Shown here: one piece after another, positions 5,575 to 10,371 of the stretch
Position numbering within the stretch: position 1 is the first letter of the stretch
Layout of the letters: every line of letters begins with the position of its first letter
Assembly (NCBI GenBank): GCA_016207365.1
Contig: JACQPU010000224.1
Coordinates: 1 to 10,371 of the forward strand
Reading direction: 5' to 3'
Length of the DNA stretch: 10,371 bases
Source of the DNA: Ignavibacteriales bacterium
Lineage (GTDB): Bacteria > Bacteroidota > Ignavibacteria > UBA10030
Position numbers and translations under genes: made by a program
Notes under the pieces: model-generated
Seen by the model: only the letters and a program-made list of their open reading frames with translations
Database searches by the model: none
What the model was told of the DNA's origin: nothing

Positions 5575-7752
5575 CTAAAAATAGTACAGATACTTCAACT
5601 TCAAGACGCCCGCGCGATCAGTTACGTGCAGGCGGTTCGGAAGTACAGTTCCAAGAGGCCCGTATTCCGGCCTGCGATTCTGAACCTCGTTGACGGCGAA
5701 ATAAATCCAGCTTTTCGGAAGGAAATTATAAGAAAAGAGAAATCCGAAAATCGTTTGCTCGACATGATCGGTGGATTTGAAATACAGCATGTCGAGATAA
5801 AGCCGGATATTCAGATTGTTCACCGGAGTCACGGATACGTAGGGACGCCCGTTGAGCACAACATCTTCAATGGAACGGTCGGGTTTGAATTCGAAGTTGG
5901 CGCCAAGTGAACTGCCTGCCTGGAGCGTCTTCAGCACTTGAAATCCTGCTTCGGCACCAGACCAGGCATAGTAGGCCAGGTAGTTGCGACGGAAATTATA
6001 CGTGCGCGAATATCCTCCCCACAGATTCCCGCTGAAATCCGGCGAGGGGTTGAACCAACTCGACAGTGTCAATTCGTATGACCGGAATGTCGTTCCAAGG
6101 TCCCTGGATCGTCCAGCACTTGAATTGATCTCAAATCCCCAATTGGTTCTGAACTGCATATTGTAACCGAGAATCACTGTCTGGTCGGTGTAACCGTCTA
6201 CTTTTTCATTATATAACTGGCCTCCCCCGTAAATCAAAATCTGGCTCACATAGCCCTCATGATAGTACCACCGCGGTCCCGTCAGGGCAGTGAGCTCGGC
6301 TGTCCCCCTCCACGGAACAAATCCGACCTGATCAATATCAAATTTCTCGCCTATCACCCTCGTTCTGGCCAGCGTGATCCATTTTTCCTGAAACATGACA
6401 AACCCAGCGGACCCACCAAAATCTCCCTCATTGTCCTTAAACGAGCGCGCCAACTGATACGAAAGCTGCCAGTCGGACGTCCGGAACACGCCGTCGACAT
6501 CAAGAACACCGTAGGTATTTCCTTCGGTGAATTTCCCGACAAAGAGAACTCCAATCGTGGAATTTTCAAGAATGTGCTTCTTCACGCGTCCCGATGCAAA
6601 GTACGCTCGAGGTTCTGTCATCATCGAACCGTTCAGGCCGAATTCTGTAGCCCCTGTCATGGCAAGGAACCCGCCGTACTCCCAGTCCCCCACTCTCCCA
6701 AACGCCTTCGTCCCGAGATACAGCGGCACTTCGGAGCCATCAGGAAGTTTCTTGCCGATTCGACGCGTATACATCAGCTCCAAAGGCCTGTAAAAACCGG
6801 TGTTACGTTCGCGCCCGGATGGCATGAAGATCTCATTCCCCTGCGTAAAGAAAGGCCGACGCTCGTTGTAGTACGTTTCGTATCGAGAAATATTGAATTC
6901 GAACGGGTCCGCTTCGATTTGTGCGAAGTCCGGATTTCCGGTCAACTGAAAAGTCAACTTGGGGGACGGATTGTAAAAGATATCAAGACCGACATCGCTC
7001 TGGATCCGGTACTTTTTGCTTTCGAGGTAGTTGGCCGATGTGAGCCCCACAGGGTAAATCTCGAGGTTCTCTCCCTTGACTTTGGGTTTGAAATCAACAA
7101 AAGCAAGCCGGCCGAACTTGGAAATCCGTTGTCCCTCATTCTGCTCGTAGCGACACCAATAGAGATCTTCGGTCAGGTGTGGTATCCAGCGATCAAAATC
7201 AAGCCCCCACGCGTTCAATGTTTCGTCGTATTGAATTGAGCGGTACGGAATCTCCATTTCAACGACGAATCCCCACTCATGAATTCTGCTCTCAGCAAAC
7301 CAAACTCCGTCCCACCCGTAATCCCGATTGCGGGCATCGTCCAGCATTCTGGAATCCGCCTTCACCCCCGAGGCCGTCACCGCAAACTTGTACGCAGTTT
7401 TTCTGTCACCAAACGTATCAAGCATGATGGAAACGATGTCGCCCGCAAAATCGTCAAGCTTACCGGTGGTTTTCTGTATATTGCCCTGATCGTCATAACA
7501 GACGATGAGACAATATAACGCTTCATCAGTCGTCAGCACTTTTGCTACAGTCGCGCGGCTTGGAGGTTGACCATAGTACGGCTGGGTTTGGAAAAAACCG
7601 ATCGCAGAATCCGCCTGGGACCACATGGGATCGATGACTCCATCAATGTCCGGCGGCAGCGGTACTTTTCTCAGGACAAGGGTTTTGTCCTGGGCGAAAA
7701 GGAAGGTGACAGAGAAAAGAAGGAGAAGAGAAAACCGTACCAAACCGCTCAT
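5575..7752 (-). CDS. DUF5916 outer-membrane beta-barrel protein with N-terminal CBM9-like domain
   Basis: A 725-residue exported protein. The signal peptide is residues 1-20 (hydrophobic run, cleavage after FLFA). Residues about 22-215 form a CBM9-like sandwich: DIDGVIDPMWSQA (35-47), DIVSIMLDTFGD (105-116), WDGVWFAES (147-155) and EMEIPYRSIQY (165-175). The rest is a long run of alternating aromatic/polar strands typical of DUF5916 barrels, with the hallmark YYNERRPFFTQGNEIF about 300 residues in. The protein ends in KYLYYF; a C-terminal Phe is the usual signal for barrel insertion. The family is common in Bacteroidota and relatives and frequently found near peptidases, but its function is not established; a role in binding or import of an external substrate is inference. 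GAAGGAG lies 5 nt before the ATG. It diverges from the M28 peptidase gene, sharing a 159-bp intergenic region. Confidence 0.9.
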   Translation of the reverse strand: MSGLVRFSLLLLFSVTFLFAQDKTLVLRKVPLPPDIDGVIDPMWSQADSAIGFFQTQPYYGQPPSRATVAKVLTTDEALYCLIVCYDDQGNIQKTTGKLDDFAGDIVSIMLDTFGDRKTAYKFAVTASGVKADSRMLDDARNRDYGWDGVWFAESRIHEWGFVVEMEIPYRSIQYDETLNAWGLDFDRWIPHLTEDLYWCRYEQNEGQRISKFGRLAFVDFKPKVKGENLEIYPVGLTSANYLESKKYRIQSDVGLDIFYNPSPKLTFQLTGNPDFAQIEADPFEFNISRYETYYNERRPFFTQGNEIFMPSGRERNTGFYRPLELMYTRRIGKKLPDGSEVPLYLGTKAFGRVGDWEYGGFLAMTGATEFGLNGSMMTEPRAYFASGRVKKHILENSTIGVLFVGKFTEGNTYGVLDVDGVFRTSDWQLSYQLARSFKDNEGDFGGSAGFVMFQEKWITLARTRVIGEKFDIDQVGFVPWRGTAELTALTGPRWYYHEGYVSQILIYGGGQLYNEKVDGYTDQTVILGYNMQFRTNWGFEINSSAGRSRDLGTTFRSYELTLSSWFNPSPDFSGNLWGGYSRTYNFRRNYLAYYAWSGAEAGFQVLKTLQAGSSLGANFEFKPDRSIEDVVLNGRPYVSVTPVNNLNIRLYLDMLYFKSTDHVEQTIFGFLFSYNFLPKSWIYFAVNEVQNRRPEYGPLGTVLPNRLHVTDRAGVLKLKYLYYF

Positions 7753-7843
7753 GGAACTCCTTCAAGGAATTGACCGTATGATGCCATAGAAATTGGACGC
7801 AGGGAATCTGGAAATGTTGCACGTCTTCCAGCCTGAATTGTTC

Positions 7844-7872
7844 TTGCCCGCACTGAGATTTTGTTCTATTTT
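7844..7872 (+). promoter_or_regulatory. Putative promoter of the M28 peptidase gene
   Basis: TTGCCC (7844-7849) and TATTTT (7867-7872) are spaced by 17 nt, resembling a housekeeping -35/-10 pair. The predicted start is near 7879, giving a leader of about 33 nt. GGAGG (7900-7904) lies 7 nt before the ATG at 7912. No matching pair was found for the divergent DUF5916 gene. The call rests on consensus resemblance only. Confidence 0.35.
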
Positions 7873-7911
7873 AGCTGACACACTCTACCCATCTTTTCCG
7901 GAGGAATTATA

Positions 7912-9501
7912 ATGAGATCTCTACGAGTTGGACTCCTGTTCTTGCTCCCTCTTGCCTTGTTTGCACAGCGCTATCAGGCACCGCTCGAGCCAGGAGTGGC
8001 AACCTTTCCGACAAACGATCCGGTTATCAAAAACGTCTGGGCCGAGGCCATGGATTCATCCCAGCTTGAACTCCTCGCCCACGAACTTCTGGACGTCATC
8101 GGTCCGCGGCTTGTCGGCACCCCTCAAATGAAATGGGCGCACGATTGGGCGGTGAAGAAATATCAGGGATGGAACATCGATGCTCAGAACGAACAGTGGG
8201 GGGTGTGGAAAGGGTGGGAACGGGGCGTGACCCATATCGACCTTCTGGAGCCCAGAGTGAGAACGATTGAGGGAACAATGCTCGCGTGGAGCCCGCCGTC
8301 AAAAAAAGGCGGCACGACGGCCGGTGTGATGCTCCTTCCAGAAGCGCCCGATTCGGCAAGTTTCCTGAAACTCCTGCCATCGGTGAAGGGAAAATTTGTG
8401 ATGATCTCGACTGCGGAGCCGACAGGACGTCCGGACAGGGAATGGGGAGAGTATTCGCTCAAGTGGTCATTTGACAGTCTGAAAGTCCGACGGGACCAAA
8501 TGCGGGACGCGTGGGAACGGCGGATCAGAGCCACAGGCTACAAGGCAGACACTCTTGCCAACATTCTTGAACGGGCCGGCGCTGTCGGCATCATCACATC
8601 GCGCTGGTCTCGCGGGTGGGGCGTTAATAAGATCTTCGGGACAAAGGCGGAGAGAGTCCCTGTCGTGGACCTGAGCGTTGAAGATTACGGACTCCTCTAC
8701 CGGCTTATTGAACATGGCCGTACGCCAGTTCTGCGGGTGGTTGCCGAATCAAAATTCCTCGGAGAGACGCCTGCGTTCAACACGATCGGGATGATTAGAG
8801 GGACCGAGAAGCCCGAAGAATACGTGATCCTGTCGGCTCATTTTGACTCCTGGGATGCCGGTTCCGGCGCCACAGACAACGGTACAGGATCCATTCTGAT
8901 GATGGAAGCCATGAGAATCCTGCAAAAATACTACCCGAGTCCGAAGCGTACGATCATCGTGGGCCATTGGGGAAGCGAAGAACAGGGATTGAACGGCTCG
9001 CGGGCTTTCGTCATCGATCATGCGGATATCGTTAATGGCGTGCAGGCCGTTTTCAATCAGGACAACGGGACTGGACGTGTAACAAGCATCTCTGCATCGG
9101 GTTTTCTCCGCGCCGGAGAGTTTCTTGCGCGGTGGCTCTCCTCCATTCCACACGAGATCACGAACCATATTCAGCTTTCAGTACCCGGCATGCCGTCGGC
9201 CGGAGGGACGGATCACGCGCCGTTTGTCGCAGCGGGCGTGCCCGGCTTTGGACTTGGCTCGGCCCCCTACGACTACTTTCTCTACACGTGGCACACCAAT
9301 AGAGATACGTATGACAAGATTAATTTTGATGACGTGAGGAACAATGTTGTCCTGGTTGCCGCCCTTGCCTATCTGGCCTCTGAGGACGCTGAGAGCATTC
9401 CGCGCGTAAGACGCGAAATGCCGACTGACAGGCGAACCGGCCAGCCACAGCCATGGCCTCAACTGCGGGATGCTGAGCGGAGGGGCGGCCTGAATCGCTG
9501 A
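7912..9501 (+). CDS. Secreted M28-family zinc aminopeptidase with PA-like insert
   Basis: A 529-residue exported protein with a signal peptide (residues 1-19, ending LFAQ). A PA-like lid domain sits at about 120-290 (GKFVMIST; ILERAGAVGIITS; VPVVDLSVEDYGLL). The M28 catalytic domain follows, with all expected residues: H310 (SAHFDSWD), D322 (ATDNG), catalytic base E356 and ligand E357 (GSEEQG), D384 (NQDNG) and H461 (WHTNRDTYDKI). These form a two-zinc site that removes N-terminal residues from peptides or dipeptides in the periplasm or outside the cell. A short Pro/Arg-rich tail (about 498-529) lies beyond the fold. The divergent DUF5916 barrel may handle the same extracellular material, but that is inferred from position alone. 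The gene appears to be single and is followed by a terminator at 9598. Confidence 0.93.
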   Translation: MRSLRVGLLFLLPLALFAQRYQAPLEPGVATFPTNDPVIKNVWAEAMDSSQLELLAHELLDVIGPRLVGTPQMKWAHDWAVKKYQGWNIDAQNEQWGVWKGWERGVTHIDLLEPRVRTIEGTMLAWSPPSKKGGTTAGVMLLPEAPDSASFLKLLPSVKGKFVMISTAEPTGRPDREWGEYSLKWSFDSLKVRRDQMRDAWERRIRATGYKADTLANILERAGAVGIITSRWSRGWGVNKIFGTKAERVPVVDLSVEDYGLLYRLIEHGRTPVLRVVAESKFLGETPAFNTIGMIRGTEKPEEYVILSAHFDSWDAGSGATDNGTGSILMMEAMRILQKYYPSPKRTIIVGHWGSEEQGLNGSRAFVIDHADIVNGVQAVFNQDNGTGRVTSISASGFLRAGEFLARWLSSIPHEITNHIQLSVPGMPSAGGTDHAPFVAAGVPGFGLGSAPYDYFLYTWHTNRDTYDKINFDDVRNNVVLVAALAYLASEDAESIPRVRREMPTDRRTGQPQPWPQLRDAERRGGLNR

Positions 9502-9507
9502 CGTCGC

Positions 9508-9627
9508 ATGTCTGGCCACAGGACCAGTCTCTTAGGGTTGCTTTGTTTCCTGGCACTGAGCTCATGTTCCATTCCGGGCGGGGTCACTGAGGGAATGAAG
9601 CCCGCTGTCAAAGTAGCGGGCTTTTTG
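9508..9627 (+). pseudogene. Lipoprotein-signal-like ORF, probably degraded or non-coding
   Basis: Beginning 6 bp after the M28 stop, a frame starts with a lipoprotein-type signal: RTSLLGLLCFLALSSC, with a lipobox-like LSSC at residues 17-20. It then runs directly through an intrinsic terminator (9598-9627) and into the next gap, remaining open to 9717 with no recognisable domain. No ribosome site precedes it. It may be the leftover start of a lipoprotein gene, or chance. There is no evidence that it is expressed. Confidence 0.25.
9598..9627 (+). terminator. Rho-independent terminator after the M28 gene
   Basis: AAGCCCGCT (9598-9606) pairs perfectly with AGCGGGCTT (9615-9623) around an 8-nt loop; the T-run is 9622-9626. 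It lies about 97 bp after the M28 stop, so the transcript should end here. Confidence 0.9.
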
Positions 9628-9637
9628 TTGGGATATA

Positions 9638-9719
9638 TCTCAGCGGCGGCAACTCCCCGTGCATTGGGGGGGACACACGGAGAGCTGCGTACCGACGGGG
9701 GGATCGGCTGCCGCTGAGA
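9638..9719. repeat. 10-bp perfect inverted repeat with a G-rich interior
   Basis: TCTCAGCGGC (9638-9647) and GCCGCTGAGA (9710-9719) are exact reverse complements separated by 62 bp. The interior holds a smaller TCCCC/GGGGA stem and G-runs of 6-7 bases. The element fills most of the gap between the M28 terminator and the right-hand kinase gene. It could be a structured RNA, a tail hairpin of either transcript, or a small mobile remnant. No open frame or T-run explains it. Confidence 0.45.
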
Positions 9720-9722
9720 ATG

Positions 9723-9742
9723 AAAAAGGGGGATTCCTTCTT
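9723..9742 (-). terminator. Weak terminator candidate for the right-hand kinase gene
   Basis: On the minus strand AAGAAGG pairs with CCTTTTT (one G-T pair) around a 6-nt loop, about 37 bp after the kinase stop at 9779. The T-run forms part of the stem and the stem is weak, so this is only a candidate. Confidence 0.3.
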
Positions 9743-9778
9743 AAGAACACAGGAGGGTTGCCGGGCGTTCCAAACCTG

Positions 9779-10371
9779 CTACCGCGCGGCAGGCAGCCTC
9801 ACTTCCACCACTGTTCCTTTTCCTTCGTCGCTTGAAATACTCAATTCGCCCCCATAGAGGCGTGTGATTTCCTGCACTATCGAGAGCCCGAGTCCCAATC
9901 CCTGCTGTTCGTAGCGCTTCCTCTCGAATTGCATGAAGCCACCAACATCCTCAATCTTCGATTTGCTCATGCCCCGTCCGGCATCGCGGACAAGAAGACT
10001 TCCCGTTTCTCCGCCGGGATTGATCTTGTACTCGACACTCACTCTCTCCCCTTGATGTGAGAACTTGAACGCATTGTCAAGAAGCTCTTCCAATAGTGTG
10101 CTGAAATGCTTTTCATCCACCGCCAGCACAGCCCCCTCGTCTAGATTCAAATCGAGGTCCGCTCCACGGTTTTCCGATTGTGCCTTTTGCTTTGCCGTGG
10201 ATCGTATGAGAAGATGAGCGTCAGCAAGACGTACAGACGGCGGTCCTCCGGAGCCGAGGCTTTCCCGTGTTTGAAAGACAAGATCTGTGTACCGCCAGAA
10301 TTTCTCAAGCGTTTTTTGGAGACGTTGAGCCGATCCAAGGATATGTTCCGCGATATCCGTGAGCTCAGGAG
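9779..10371 (-). CDS. Sensor histidine kinase, C-terminal part (N-terminus beyond right edge)
   Basis: An open frame enters from the right edge and runs leftwards through 196 codons to a TAG at 9779. Seen: the second DHp helix region (AEHILGSAQRLQKTLEKFW at visible residues 7-25, then RYTDLV), then a complete GHKL ATPase: N-box LLEELLDNAFKFSHQG, G1 VRDAGRGMS, G2 QGLGLGLSIVQEI and G3 GKGTVVEV. All ATP-binding boxes look intact. The H-box would lie beyond the edge. The helix layout resembles that of the receiver/kinase gene at 1956-3050 (AIQKAARNVMRVAENFSVLAQ), so the two may be paralogues and this one may also carry an N-terminal receiver, which cannot be checked here. Neither a start nor a membrane segment is visible. 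Frames inside it that begin at 10150 or 10338 are internal or shadow starts, not separate genes. Confidence 0.88.
   Translation of the reverse strand, partial: PELTDIAEHILGSAQRLQKTLEKFWRYTDLVFQTRESLGSGGPPSVRLADAHLLIRSTAKQKAQSENRGADLDLNLDEGAVLAVDEKHFSTLLEELLDNAFKFSHQGERVSVEYKINPGGETGSLLVRDAGRGMSKSKIEDVGGFMQFERKRYEQQGLGLGLSIVQEITRLYGGELSISSDEGKGTVVEVRLPAAR

Noticed and set aside
6259..7239. 326-residue plus-strand open frame inside the DUF5916 gene
   Set aside because: No domain or ribosome site, and the opposite strand has a signal peptide, CBM9-like motifs and a barrel C-terminus.
9738..9747. TTCTTAAGAA palindrome
   Set aside because: A 10-bp AT-rich palindrome is expected by chance at this scale, and it partly overlaps the weak terminator candidate.
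1..10371. CRISPR arrays, tRNA or rRNA genes, insertion sequences, prophage genes
   Set aside because: No spaced direct repeats, cloverleaf-like or rRNA sequence, transposase, integrase or phage structural motifs were seen on either strand.

Overview
The window (about 53% GC by eye) looks like chromosomal DNA from the Bacteroidota/Ignavibacteriota/Chlorobiota branch of the FCB group. The reasons are a DUF5916-type outer-membrane barrel with a CBM9-like front domain, a small PUR-family (DUF3276-like) nucleic-acid-binding protein, ECF sigma factors, and receiver-first hybrid histidine kinases. Most genes have strong Shine-Dalgarno sequences of the AGGAGG type. That fits Ignavibacteria/Chlorobi-like lineages better than typical Bacteroidia or Flavobacteriia, but this placement is inference. 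No mobile element, phage gene, CRISPR array, rRNA or tRNA was seen.

Layout, left to right. (1) An ECF sigma factor, cut by the left edge, is read leftwards. It diverges from a secreted von Willebrand factor A protein (584-1903) across about 100 bp that hold a perfect 7+1+7 palindrome. The VWA gene ends at a strong intrinsic terminator. (2) Convergent with it is a receiver plus histidine-kinase-like protein (1956-3050) whose H-box carries Thr where the phosphoacceptor His should be. (3) Next is the first ~56 codons of an outer-membrane lipoprotein-sorting (LolA-like) gene, which stop abruptly at the 3' end of a convergent diacylglycerol-kinase-family gene (3387-4334). This is either a rearrangement scar or an assembly join. 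(4) A leftward two-gene unit follows: an ECF sigma factor (4712-5395) overlapping a PUR-family protein (4498-4728) by 17 bp, with a GC-rich hairpin repeat downstream. (5) A secreted pair diverges from a shared 159-bp region: the DUF5916 barrel (5575-7752, leftward) and an M28 zinc peptidase (7912-9501, rightward). (6) A 277-bp gap holds a terminator, the remnant of a lipoprotein-like ORF, and a 10-bp inverted repeat with widely separated arms. (7) The C-terminal half of a second histidine kinase is read leftwards off the right edge.

How they work together: the region mixes envelope or secreted proteins (VWA protein, DUF5916 barrel, M28 peptidase, LolA-like remnant) with regulators (two ECF sigma factors, two kinases, a PUR protein). 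Most pairs are divergent or convergent, so the only clear operon is sigma-PUR. The M28 peptidase and the barrel share a promoter region, so joint control in peptide or envelope metabolism is possible but unproven. I do not see a convincing new multi-gene system. The points most worth a second look are the LolA/DAG-kinase junction, the His-less kinase, the sigma-PUR overlap, and the intergenic inverted repeats.
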